In this document: in pieces, positions 7,524 to 15,654 of the stretch | Numbering within the stretch: the first letter of the stretch is position 1 | Layout of the letters: every line of letters starts with the position of its first letter | Assembly: GCA_032229975.1 (NCBI GenBank) | Contig: JAVXVG010000052.1 | Location: forward strand, 1 to 64,000 | Source of the DNA: JAIVGV01 sp032229975 | Lineage (GTDB): Bacteria > Acidobacteriota > Blastocatellia > Pyrinomonadales > Pyrinomonadaceae | DNA: 64,000 nt | Direction of reading: 5' to 3' | Notes under the pieces: model-generated | Database searches by the model: none | What the model was told of the DNA's origin: nothing | What the model saw: only the letters and a program-made list of their open reading frames with translations | Position numbers and translations under genes: made by a program

Positions 7524-8506
7524 CGCAGCCGAAGCGACGTCTGACATTCGACGCGCCGCGCGAGCTGCTGCTCTTGGAGATCGCGCGACGCTGCCGCGCG
7601 TGCGATGTGGCGGCGCGCATCGGGCTCACGAAACAGGAGGCGCGCGATTACGTCGGCTTCGAGTGCGAGGCTTGCAGCGAGTGGAACGAGGACGAACTCG
7701 CCGAGCGCGACGTTCCTGAGTGGTGGGAAGAGTTGCGCGTCACGGGTCTCGATACGCTGCGCGCGCGCGCAGATGATCACTCCGACGTTGAAGAAGGGCC
7801 CGAAGCGGTGAAGCGTCTGAGCGAGTCGTGGCGCGTTAGCAGCGAGCGTCGCTTTGTCGCACCGATTGCCGCGCCGACGGAAGAGTCCTACGTGCTGCCA
7901 CAGTGGGCCATCCAGTTAGTGCGCGCCGCGCTCTTCAAACTCTTCCGCGTCTTCTTCCGTCTGCGTCTCTCCGGCGTCGAGAATGTTCCGCGCGAGGGCG
8001 GCCTGATCATCGCCTCGAACCATCAGACCTACTTCGATCCGTTCTGGGTCGGCTCGCCTGTCAAACGCCCCTTGCGCTTCCTCGCGTGGGATGCAGTGCT
8101 CGGCTGGTTCATGATCGGTCGGCTCATGGGTTGGCTCGGCGCGTGGCCCCTGCGGACGAAGCAGGGCGACACGCGCACCTATCGACGCTCCGTCCAGTGG
8201 CTGCGTTCGGGCGGCGCGCTCGTTATCTTCCCCGAAGGCGGGCGTGCTCGCGCCGATGGCGCGCTGCAACCGTTCAAGCCGGGCGCGGCGCGGCTCGCAC
8301 TAGAGGCCGACGTGCCGGTCGTGCCCGTCACGATCCGGGGCGGCAATCGCGTCTGGCCCAAAGACCGGACGCGACCGCGCCTCGCACGCGTCGAGATCAT
8401 CTATCATCCCGCGCGCCGCTTCGCGCCCCTGCCCGGCGAAGACACGCGCGCCTGCGCACGCCGCGAGAGCGAACAGCTTTACGAGACGATCAACTCCGCA
8501 CTGTGA
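7520..8506 (+). CDS. PlsC-type acyltransferase with N-terminal zinc-ribbon-like domain
   Basis: A 328-residue protein. The C-terminal part (about 130-328) is a 1-acylglycerol-3-phosphate acyltransferase domain with the HX4D catalytic motif (His168, Asp173 in NHQTYFD), FPEGGR at 237-242 and the later VPVVPVTI strand. The N-terminal 80 residues contain two CxxC pairs (Cys25/28 and Cys49/52), which look like a zinc ribbon and are not part of the usual enzyme. The start at 7520 is chosen because ATG overlaps the PilZ stop (ATGA); an in-frame ATG at 7499 would lie inside the PilZ gene. Likely role is phospholipid synthesis at the membrane; the coupling to a PilZ protein suggests possible c-di-GMP control, which is inference. 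Confidence 0.85.
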   Translation: MTQPKRRLTFDAPRELLLLEIARRCRACDVAARIGLTKQEARDYVGFECEACSEWNEDELAERDVPEWWEELRVTGLDTLRARADDHSDVEEGPEAVKRLSESWRVSSERRFVAPIAAPTEESYVLPQWAIQLVRAALFKLFRVFFRLRLSGVENVPREGGLIIASNHQTYFDPFWVGSPVKRPLRFLAWDAVLGWFMIGRLMGWLGAWPLRTKQGDTRTYRRSVQWLRSGGALVIFPEGGRARADGALQPFKPGAARLALEADVPVVPVTIRGGNRVWPKDRTRPRLARVEIIYHPARRFAPLPGEDTRACARRESEQLYETINSAL

Positions 8507-8516
8507 AGCCGTAAAC

Positions 8517-8635
8517 CCGTGAATCGCCAATCGTGAACTAAACTCAGGCGGCCCGCCGGTCAGCTAGATCGGCGGGCCGCCTGAGTTTGAATCGCATCAA
8601 GCCCCTTACGCCCGTTCACGATTGACGATTCACGG
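8517..8635. repeat. Nested inverted repeat: CGTGAAT heptamer arms around a GC-rich hairpin
   Basis: Outer arms 8517-8538 and 8614-8635 are 22 bp with one mismatch and have a 7-bp period (CGTGAAT, CGCCAAT, CGTGAAC). Inside them is a perfect 19-bp GC-rich stem (8540-8558 and 8570-8588) with an 11-nt loop. The element separates the convergent acyltransferase and inositol phosphatase genes, and the inositol phosphatase stop codon (8630-8632) lies inside the right outer arm. The inner hairpin could terminate transcription from both sides. Confidence 0.85.
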
Positions 8636-9400
8636 CATTCGCAGGACGCGCATCATCGCTTCGTGGATGAGAGCGTTGCTGGCGAGGATGGGCGCTTGAT
8701 AGACGCTGAACTCTGATCCGTCGTAGCGCGAGACGCGACCACCCGCCTCTTCGATTAAAAATTTCCCCGCCGCCACGTCCCACGCTCTCAGGCCCTCTTC
8801 CCAGAAACCCTCGAAACGACCGGCGGCGACGTAGGCGAGATCGAGGGCCGCCGATCCGTCGCGGCGCACCCCTTGCGAGTGCATGATGAAGTTGCGGAAG
8901 TGGCGCGCGAAGTCGCCACGGTCGCGCACGTCGTAGGGGAAGCCCGTGCAGACGAGCGCGCGGTTGAGATCGTCCGTGTCCGAGACGCGTATGCGACGAC
9001 CGTTCAGGGTGGCCCCTTCGCCACGCTCGGCGGCGAACAACTCGTCGCGCGTCGGATCATAAACGACGCCGACGATGATCTCGCCGTCGTGTTCAAGCGC
9101 GATTGAGACGCAGAAGCAAGGGTAGCCGTGCGCGTAGTTGGTCGTCCCGTCTAACGGATCGACGATCCACTTGTACTCGCTCGGTTGATCCGCGCGCGCC
9201 GACTCGCCCGACTCTTCGGCGAGGATCGCGTGGCGCGGATAGTGGCTGCGTATGCGCTCGACGATCAACTGCTCGGCGGCGACATCGGCTTCGGTGACGA
9301 GATCGATGTCGCCCTTATTCGAGACCTGCAGCGCGCGCCCGAACTTCTCGGCGAGCACGCGCCCGGCATCACGCGCGGTTTGAATAGCGAAGTTAAGCAA
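8630..9400 (-). CDS. suhB: Inositol monophosphatase family protein
   Basis: A 256-residue Mg2+-dependent sugar phosphatase. It shows the family metal-binding residues: the AEESGE loop at about 61-66, DPLDGTTN at 81-88, and RAWDVAAG near 208 with the third aspartate. Length is typical. Probable activity is hydrolysis of inositol-1-phosphate or a related phosphate such as NADP or fructose-1,6-bisphosphate; the sequence alone does not separate these. It follows the M24 peptidase gene by 12 bases on the same strand and is probably co-transcribed with it. Confidence 0.9.
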   Translation of the reverse strand: MLNFAIQTARDAGRVLAEKFGRALQVSNKGDIDLVTEADVAAEQLIVERIRSHYPRHAILAEESGESARADQPSEYKWIVDPLDGTTNYAHGYPCFCVSIALEHDGEIIVGVVYDPTRDELFAAERGEGATLNGRRIRVSDTDDLNRALVCTGFPYDVRDRGDFARHFRNFIMHSQGVRRDGSAALDLAYVAAGRFEGFWEEGLRAWDVAAGKFLIEEAGGRVSRYDGSEFSVYQAPILASNALIHEAMMRVLRMP

Positions 9401-9412
9401 GTCCGTGTCTTC

Positions 9413-10660
9413 TCATTTCAAGATCGCGACAAGCTCTCTCTGAATCGGTTGGCCCGTCACTTCGATCTCGCCGTTGTCGCCGACGTAGAGATCGATCTCG
9501 GAGCGGACGCCGAAGTTGCCGGGCAGGTAGATGCCGGGCTCGATGGAGAAGCAGGTGCGCGGGATGATCTTGCGCGAGTCTCTGGTCTCAAGGTTGTCGA
9601 TGTGCGCGCCGTTGCCGTGAACTTCTTCGCCGATGGAGTGGCCCGTGCGGTGCGTGAAGTATTCGCCGTAACCCGCACGCTCGATGACGGCGCGCGATAC
9701 ATCATCAACCTGCGCGCCTTTGATCTCTTTGCCGGCTTTGACGTTCTCGCGGACGAACTCGATAGCCGCGTCGCGCGCATCGCGGACGATGGTGAAGATT
9801 TTAATGTGCTCTTCGGTTGGAGTTTCGCCGACGAAGCCCGTCCAAGTTTGATCGGCATAGACCGCGCCGGGAGTTTTTTGTTTCGCCCACACGTCGAACA
9901 ATAAAAAGTCGCCGCGCTTGATCGGCGAAAACTTCTGCGCGCTCGGTTGATAGTGTGGGCTCGCGGCGTTGGCGTTGACGGAGACGATGGGGTGATCGTC
10001 GTTGCACGTCATGTTCTCGTCCTCGAAGCGTTGCACCATGAACTGCTGTATGTCGTACTCCGTGACGGGCTCGTCCCGTTTGATCCTTTTCGCGACCTCG
10101 ACGAAGGCCTCCTGAATGATGTCGCGGATGTTATCGGCGGCTTTGATGTGCGAGTCGTATTGCTCCTTCGTCCAGACCGCCTCGAACAACTGCACGAGGT
10201 CTGCCGATGTGACGGGCTCTGCGCCGAGCGAGCGCACCAGCTCGATCGTGCCCGCATCGACGCGCGAGATGTAGGGAATCGAATTCTCCGGCGAATACTG
10301 CATCGCGATGCGCGAACCTTTGGCGGTCGAGAGCGCGTCGCGCAAGTTTTCATTGAGCTTCTGCCAACTGCTGTAGATCAGTTTGCGACCGGGAAGCAGA
10401 TCGAGCTTGCCCTGCTCGATGGCGTGATTGATGCGCGTGGGCTGGCCCTCTGTGGGCACGAAGTAGAACCAGCGACGCGTGGAGAACTGATTCGGATCGA
10501 GTTTCAAGATTCGATAGGCGAGCGGGTCGCTCTGGCGAAAATCGTAGAAGAGCCAGCCGTCGAGTCCGGCCTCTTTAAGGGAGCGTTGAATCTCTGCGAC
10601 GCGCGTCGCGTTCGCCGAGTCGTTGCCGTTCGTCTGCGTGCTGTTATTTTGCGTGCTCAT
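9413..10660 (-). CDS. M24 family metallopeptidase (Xaa-Pro aminopeptidase-like)
   Basis: A 415-residue protein with a creatinase-type N-terminal domain (about 20-175) and a pita-bread M24 peptidase domain (about 180-415). The five metal ligands are visible in order: two aspartates (LLFDVWAK and the later YADQTW), a histidine in HRTGHSIGEEVHGNG, and glutamates in SIEPGIY and RSEIDLYV. Cytoplasmic, with no signal peptide; the first 17 residues are Asn/Thr-rich. Likely releases N-terminal residues before proline. Upstream of suhB on the same strand. Confidence 0.88.
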   Translation of the reverse strand: MSTQNNSTQTNGNDSANATRVAEIQRSLKEAGLDGWLFYDFRQSDPLAYRILKLDPNQFSTRRWFYFVPTEGQPTRINHAIEQGKLDLLPGRKLIYSSWQKLNENLRDALSTAKGSRIAMQYSPENSIPYISRVDAGTIELVRSLGAEPVTSADLVQLFEAVWTKEQYDSHIKAADNIRDIIQEAFVEVAKRIKRDEPVTEYDIQQFMVQRFEDENMTCNDDHPIVSVNANAASPHYQPSAQKFSPIKRGDFLLFDVWAKQKTPGAVYADQTWTGFVGETPTEEHIKIFTIVRDARDAAIEFVRENVKAGKEIKGAQVDDVSRAVIERAGYGEYFTHRTGHSIGEEVHGNGAHIDNLETRDSRKIIPRTCFSIEPGIYLPGNFGVRSEIDLYVGDNGEIEVTGQPIQRELVAILK

Positions 10661-10679
10661 GTTTCCTCACCTTCCAAAA

Positions 10680-11591
10680 TTATTTTCGCGGCTGTGCGAG
10701 TCTCTGCGCGGAGAGTTTCAAGACCTCTTGAACCTGCCTGTCCCAGTAGGGCCACGAATGATTGCCGGGCAGTTGACGATACTCGTGCGGGATTTTGTGT
10801 TCGACCAAGAGCGCGGCGAAGTCGCGATTGCTTGAGAGCAGGCCATCCTCCGTCCCGCAGTCGAGATAGAAATAGGGAAGCGATGCGACGCGCTCCGCCG
10901 TCAACTCGCGCACGATCTTGTAGATGTCGTTCGACGCGCGCACCGGACTATCCGCCGCGCCATAGACGCGCGCCACCGAAGGCTTGACGAACGCGGGCAG
11001 AGGCATCTCCGGTAACCACGAAGCCGCGCCGAGCGCGCCGCTCATCGACGCCGCGAAGACGAACCTATCTGGATATTTCAAGCCGAACTTCAACGCGCCG
11101 TAGCCGCCCATCGAGAGGCCCGCGACGGCCCGGCCCTCTCGCGCTTCAATCGTGCGAAACCGCTTCTGCACGTCGGGCAATAACTCTTCGACGACGTAGC
11201 TCTCGAACTTCTCGTTCGCCGCGACACCGTCCGTGTACCAACCATCCTTGCCTTCGGGCGCGACGATGATCAACTGGTAGCGCGCCGCGTAGTCCTTCAG
11301 GTGCGCGCGCTGCGAGACCCAATCGTTCGCGCTTCCGCCGAGACCGTGCAGGAGATAAAGAACGGAATAGCGCGTCGCCGCCTCAGACTTCGCGTCGTAG
11401 TCCGGCGGCAGCAGGACGTTGTAAGGCAGCGACTGCCCCGTGAGCTTACTCTCGAACGCAACCTTCTCGACGCGCACCGCACGCGCTGCGACTGCGACAC
11501 TCGCAGGGGCCTGCGCGACGATGCGCGCGGGCGGCGCAAGCGAAGGAAGGAGAGCGACGATTAAAAATAGTGTGCGTACGTGTCTCGTCAT
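10680..11591 (-). CDS. Exported alpha/beta-hydrolase esterase (FrmB / esterase D type)
   Basis: A 303-residue serine esterase with a cleavable signal peptide (hydrophobic 8-27 ending PARIVAQA). The catalytic serine is Ser160 in GLSMGG; an aspartate in CGTEDG near 250 and a histidine in GNHSW near 283 complete a triad. The LYLLHGLGG oxyanion region lies at 78-86. It resembles S-formylglutathione hydrolase FrmB and antigen-85-like mycolyl esterases; export argues against formaldehyde detoxification and for a carbohydrate or lipid ester substrate. It ends 19 bases upstream of the peptidase gene on the same strand. Confidence 0.85.
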   Translation of the reverse strand: MTRHVRTLFLIVALLPSLAPPARIVAQAPASVAVAARAVRVEKVAFESKLTGQSLPYNVLLPPDYDAKSEAATRYSVLYLLHGLGGSANDWVSQRAHLKDYAARYQLIIVAPEGKDGWYTDGVAANEKFESYVVEELLPDVQKRFRTIEAREGRAVAGLSMGGYGALKFGLKYPDRFVFAASMSGALGAASWLPEMPLPAFVKPSVARVYGAADSPVRASNDIYKIVRELTAERVASLPYFYLDCGTEDGLLSSNRDFAALLVEHKIPHEYRQLPGNHSWPYWDRQVQEVLKLSAQRLAQPRK

Positions 11592-11593
11592 AT

Positions 11594-11720
11594 TTGTAGG
11601 GGCAGGGCTTGTCCCTGCCCGCAGCGAGCAATAGCTCGCTCAACCGATCCCAGATCATTCAACGATGATTGATGGAGTTTCCCTCCGCGCGGCGGGCAGG
11701 GACAAGCCCTGCCCCTACAA
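11594..11720. repeat. REP pair (two hairpin repeats in inverted orientation)
   Basis: Bases 11594-11622 and 11692-11720 are perfect 29-bp inverted copies separated by 69 bp. Each copy is itself a hairpin, GGGCAGGG-cttgt-CCCTGCCC. This is the geometry of a REPIN-like element. It sits between the esterase start and the urocanase stop, both on the minus strand. Confidence 0.88.
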
Positions 11721-11722
11721 GT

Positions 11723-13411
11723 TCATTCTGTATCCCGTGTTTCGTTTGCGCGCGCCGTGTCGAGCATGGGAACATGGACGCCCTTTGCGCGGGCCGTCTC
11801 TATTGCTTCGTCGTAGCCCGCATCGACGTGGCGCGCGACGCCCAAGCCCGGATCGTTCGTGAGCACGCGATTGAGTCGCTTCGATGCTTCCGCCGTGCCG
11901 TCGGCGACCGAGACTTGACCCGCGTGCAGAGAGTAGCCGATGCCGACTCCGCCGCCATGATGAAACGAGACCCAAGACGCGCCGCTCGCCGTGTTCAGCA
12001 ATGCGTTAAGGATGGGCCAGTCGGCGACCGCATCCGTGCCGTCCTTCATCGCCTCCGTCTCGCGGTAAGGTGAAGCGACCGATCCGGTGTCCAAGTGATC
12101 GCGGCCGATGGCGACGGGCGCTTTCAAGTCGCCGCGCCGGACGAGTTCGTTGATCGCCTCGCCCATCTCCGCCCGCTCGCCTAGCCCGAGCCAGCAGATG
12201 CGCGCAGGCAAGCCTTGAAACTGCACGCGCTCGCGCGCGAGTCGCAGCCAACGATTCAAGGTCGCATCTTCAGGGAACAACTCAAGCGCGAGATCGTCTG
12301 TGCGACGTATATCTTCCGCATCGCCTGAGAGGGCCACCCAGCGAAAGGGCCCCTTGCCTTCGCAGAAGAGCGGGCGGATGTATTCGGGCACGAAGCCGGG
12401 AATCTCGAAGGCGTCGCGGCATCCGGCGTCGAACGCAAACTTGCGTATGTTGTTGCCATAGTCGAATGCGACCGCACCCGCGCGCTTCAACTCAAGCATC
12501 GCCTCGACGTGCAGCACCATCGAGTGCGTGGAACGCTCGACGTAACTTTTCGGATCGCTCAGACGAAGCTCCGCCGCCTCTTCGAGCGATAGCCCAACGG
12601 GAACGTAGCCGTTCAGAGGATCGTGCGCGCTCGTCTGATCGGTGACGGCATCGACTCTCACGCCACGCCGCGCGATCTCAGGCAACACTTCCGCCGCGTT
12701 GCCGACGAGACCGACCGAGATTGCGCGACCCTGTTTGCGTGCGTCCTCGCAGATCGAGATCGCATCGTCGAGTTCAAGTGCGAGATGGTCGCAGTAGCCC
12801 GTGCGGACGCGTCGCTCGATGCGCGCGCGATCAACGTCGATGCCGAGAAAGACCGCACCGTTCAGAGTTGCCGCCAGAGGTTGCGCGCCGCCCATGCCGC
12901 CCATGCCGCCGGAGACGACGAGCTTGCCTTTGAGCGTGCCGCCAAAACTTTTATCCGCCATCGCCGCGAAGGTCTCGAACGTGCCCTGCACGATCCCTTG
13001 CGTGCCGATGTAAATCCACGACCCTGCGGTCATCTGCCCGTACATCATCAAGCCGCGTCGTTCGAGTTCGTGGAAGTGCTCCCACGTGGCCCACGCGCCG
13101 ACCAAGTTCGAGTTGGCGATCAAAACTCGCGGCGCGAGATCGTGCGTGCGAAAGACGGCCACCGGCTTACCCGACTGAACGAGCAGCGTCTCGTCGTTCT
13201 CAAGCGCGCGCAACTCGCGCACGATTGCGTGAAACGAATTCCAATCGCGGGCCGCCTTGCCCGTGCCGCCATAGACGACGAGGTCATCCGGTCGCTCGGC
13301 CACTTCCGGGTCGAGGTTGTTCATCAGGCAGCGCAGGGCCGCCTCCTGATGCCAGCCCTTGCAGCTCAACTGCGTGCCGCGCGGGGCGCGTATGACTCTC
13401 GCCTGTGACAT
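11723..13411 (-). CDS. hutU: Urocanate hydratase
   Basis: A 562-residue urocanase, the second step of histidine degradation (urocanate to imidazolonepropionate, NAD+ bound tightly). Visible family features are the N-terminal RGTQLSCKGWHQEAALR, the glycine-rich GGMGGMGGAQPLA nucleotide-binding region near 175, NQ/DQTSAHDPLNGYVP near 270, and the C-terminal VSFHHGGGVGIGYSLHAG. Length is normal. hutH, the preceding pathway enzyme, is on the same strand 3.8 kb upstream, separated by unrelated genes on both strands; hutI and hutG are not in the window. Confidence 0.96.
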   Translation of the reverse strand: MSQARVIRAPRGTQLSCKGWHQEAALRCLMNNLDPEVAERPDDLVVYGGTGKAARDWNSFHAIVRELRALENDETLLVQSGKPVAVFRTHDLAPRVLIANSNLVGAWATWEHFHELERRGLMMYGQMTAGSWIYIGTQGIVQGTFETFAAMADKSFGGTLKGKLVVSGGMGGMGGAQPLAATLNGAVFLGIDVDRARIERRVRTGYCDHLALELDDAISICEDARKQGRAISVGLVGNAAEVLPEIARRGVRVDAVTDQTSAHDPLNGYVPVGLSLEEAAELRLSDPKSYVERSTHSMVLHVEAMLELKRAGAVAFDYGNNIRKFAFDAGCRDAFEIPGFVPEYIRPLFCEGKGPFRWVALSGDAEDIRRTDDLALELFPEDATLNRWLRLARERVQFQGLPARICWLGLGERAEMGEAINELVRRGDLKAPVAIGRDHLDTGSVASPYRETEAMKDGTDAVADWPILNALLNTASGASWVSFHHGGGVGIGYSLHAGQVSVADGTAEASKRLNRVLTNDPGLGVARHVDAGYDEAIETARAKGVHVPMLDTARANETRDTE

Positions 13412-13465
13412 GATCCGATGTTGCCGCGTCGTGATCGCTCGCTTGCGACTTGGAGACCGGCGCGC

Positions 13466-14290
13466 TCAGTTGTTTCTCGACTCCTGCACGCGGCGCACGA
13501 TCTTCGTCACGAGCGAGCGCGGCGCGAAGCCGACGGCACGCGCCATGAGGTTGTTGCGAAAGCCGGGGATGACGATTGTTTTGCCTTCTCTCATGCCGCG
13601 ATAGCCCGCGAGGGCCACCGTGCGCGCGTCCATCACGTTCGCCTCGAAGAGTTTCGACTTCTCCATTCCTGCGGCGGCGACAAAATTCGTCTCGGTGGGG
13701 CCCGGACAGAGCGCGGTGACGGTTATATTCGTGCCCGCAAGCTCGTTTGAGATCGCTTCGGAGAAGGAGAGCACGTAAGCCTTCGTCGCGTAATAGACAG
13801 CCATGAGTGGCCCCGGTTGGAACGCTGCGGTCGAAGCGACGTTCAACACGCGACCGCTTCCGTGCGCGATCATGCCGGGCAGAAAGAGTTTCGTCAGGTG
13901 CGTGAGCGCGACGACGTTGACGTGCAGCATCTCGATCTGCGCGCGCTCGTCGCCTTCGGCGAAGAGTCCGTAGCTGCCGAAGCCAGCGTTGTTGACGAGC
14001 ACATCGACGCGGACGCACGCCGCTTCCAACTCTGCAAAAATTTCACGCGGCGACTCCGCGCGCGCGAGGTCTTTAACGATGACGCGCGCACGCACGTTGA
14101 ACCGCGCGGCGAGTTCTTCGCCGATCTGTGTGAGCTTGTCTTTGCTTCGCGCGATGAGGACGAGATCGTAACCGCCCGCCGCGAAGAGTCGCGCAAGTTC
14201 CAGCCCGATGCCGCCCGATGCACCCGTGACGAGGGCTGTCTGTCGGCGCGCGTGTTCGCTCTGTCGGCTCATTCGTTTGTCTGTTGGCAA
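13466..14290 (-). CDS. Short-chain dehydrogenase/reductase
   Basis: A 274-residue classical SDR. The NAD(P)-binding motif TGASGGIG is at 22-29, NNAG near 98, and the catalytic YxxxK (YYATK) near 165 with the serine two strands earlier in NVAST. An arginine after the second strand (IARSKDKL) favours NADP(H). It has the C-terminal extension typical of the DltE-like/YqjQ branch. Substrate cannot be told. A start at the internal Met7 is possible. It lies 54 bases upstream of hutU on the same strand. Confidence 0.88.
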   Translation of the reverse strand: MPTDKRMSRQSEHARRQTALVTGASGGIGLELARLFAAGGYDLVLIARSKDKLTQIGEELAARFNVRARVIVKDLARAESPREIFAELEAACVRVDVLVNNAGFGSYGLFAEGDERAQIEMLHVNVVALTHLTKLFLPGMIAHGSGRVLNVASTAAFQPGPLMAVYYATKAYVLSFSEAISNELAGTNITVTALCPGPTETNFVAAAGMEKSKLFEANVMDARTVALAGYRGMREGKTIVIPGFRNNLMARAVGFAPRSLVTKIVRRVQESRNN

Positions 14291-14349
14291 GGTGTCCGGT
14301 CGGAAAGCCTTACTCTACCGAAAAAGAGTTTCGCGCGCCACCGACGGGA

Positions 14350-14450
14350 GAACGATGAAGTCGGAACGATGAGCGATGAATGATGAACGATGAAGTAAGA
14401 GCAAATCGTCTTCACTTCATCGTTCATCATTCATCGGCTCTTCATCGTCG
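14350..14450. repeat. Inverted heptamer array, GAACGAT word
   Basis: The left side (14350-14400) is a run of 7-bp units GAACGAT, GAGCGAT, GAATGAT and variants. The inner stem 14374-14400 pairs with 14409-14435 almost perfectly around an 8-nt loop, and the right side continues with further units. Same architecture and period as the AGAGGTY arrays but a different word. It separates the divergent SDR and M23 peptidase genes. Confidence 0.85.
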
Positions 14451-14494
14451 CTTGATTCACACGCCGCGCGCGCATATTCTCATCAGACAAGATC

Positions 14495-15409
14495 ATGGAC
14501 TCAGAGAGACCGACACCGCCGCACGAAGCGGACGACGGGACGGACGTGACGCACGTGCGCCTCGATCCGCGCTTCGACGAGGCGACGCGGGCCGGTGCGC
14601 GGGCCGTTGTGCCGCTTGCAGAGAACGTGCGCGTCGCGCAAGCATCGCCCGCCGCGCGCCACGTCGCACGTCTGCGCGCGATCATCATCATTCTCTTCCT
14701 CTGCGTCGTCGCGCTCGTCGCCGCGCTCGTGTGGACGCTCAACTCGCGCTACGGCACGACGCCCGTCACGCCGATCACGCAACCGCCGCCGACCATCGAG
14801 CCGACGGCCACGCCTTCGCCCACACCTTCACCGAGCGCGTCACCTTCGGTCTCACCTTCGGTCTCGTCGTCAGTCGCAGCGTCGCCGAGCGCGAGTCCGA
14901 ATGCATCGTCTTCGCCGAGCGCGACACCGGCCACGCAGTCGCCCGCGCAGAGTCCGCAGTCGAACGCGAACACGAATCTTTTGATCCCCGTCGCGGGCGT
15001 GCATGCGGATCAACTGCGCGACACTTACGACGATGCGCGCTCAGAGGGCCGCGTGCACAACGCCATCGACATCATGGCGGCGAAGGACACGCCCGTCCTC
15101 GCCGCCGCCGACGGCACGATCATCCGACTCTTCCAGAGCGAGAAGGGCGGCACGACCATCTACGTGCGCGGCACGGACGATCACACCATCTACTACTACG
15201 CGCACCTCGACCGATACGCCGAGGGGATCGTCGAGAACAAGTTCATCCGGCGCGGCGAGACCATCGCTTACGTCGGCGACACCGGTAATGCCGGAGCGGG
15301 AAACTACCACCTACACTTCGCCATCTGGACGGTTGACGATCCGAAACGCTTCTGGAACGGCACAGACATCAATCCCTATCCATTGCTCACAGGCAAAAGC
15401 AGAGGATAG
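14495..15409 (+). CDS. Membrane-anchored M23 family metallopeptidase
   Basis: A 304-residue protein with one membrane helix (about 62-80), a Pro/Ser/Thr/Ala-rich linker (about 85-165) and a LytM-type M23 domain (about 172-295). Zinc ligands are visible as HNAID near 188 and HLHF near 275. Type II topology would place the peptidase outside the inner membrane, where it would cut peptidoglycan cross-bridges or peptides; the conserved metal ligands suggest it is active. The last codons AGA-GGA-TAG, including the stop, are encoded by the downstream heptamer array. Confidence 0.88.
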   Translation: MDSERPTPPHEADDGTDVTHVRLDPRFDEATRAGARAVVPLAENVRVAQASPAARHVARLRAIIIILFLCVVALVAALVWTLNSRYGTTPVTPITQPPPTIEPTATPSPTPSPSASPSVSPSVSSSVAASPSASPNASSSPSATPATQSPAQSPQSNANTNLLIPVAGVHADQLRDTYDDARSEGRVHNAIDIMAAKDTPVLAAADGTIIRLFQSEKGGTTIYVRGTDDHTIYYYAHLDRYAEGIVENKFIRRGETIAYVGDTGNAGAGNYHLHFAIWTVDDPKRFWNGTDINPYPLLTGKSRG

Positions 15410-15480
15410 AGGTTAGGGATTAGTAAGAATGGTTCTGTACTAACCTCTACCCTCTATCCTCTGATCTCTATCCTCTGCTT
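15397..15480. repeat. Inverted heptamer array, AGAGGTY family, copy C
   Basis: AGAGGAT, AGAGGTT and similar units from 15401 are mirrored by CCTCTAT-type units up to 15478; the outermost 15 bases (15397-15411 and 15466-15480) are exact reverse complements. The centre has TTAGTAAGAA and TTCTGTACTAA. It supplies the stop codon of the M23 peptidase gene. Confidence 0.88.
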
Positions 15481-15654
15481 TATCGTTTCCTTTTCGCCCG
15501 CCCGTGTCGTGAAAAAGTCCGCCGACAGTGTGCCGTGTGCAGTAAAACTGCGGCTTTTGAGCGTTGATCGTCGGGAATGAAGGTTGCTCTGTAAAAGCCT
15601 ATCGGTATCGAAACTGCGCGGAGTCGCGCGAAATTTTCGGAGGCGACACAAGGG

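Noticed and set aside
12623..13408. A plus-strand frame opposite hutU
   Set aside because: Shadow of a highly conserved urocanase; no independent support.
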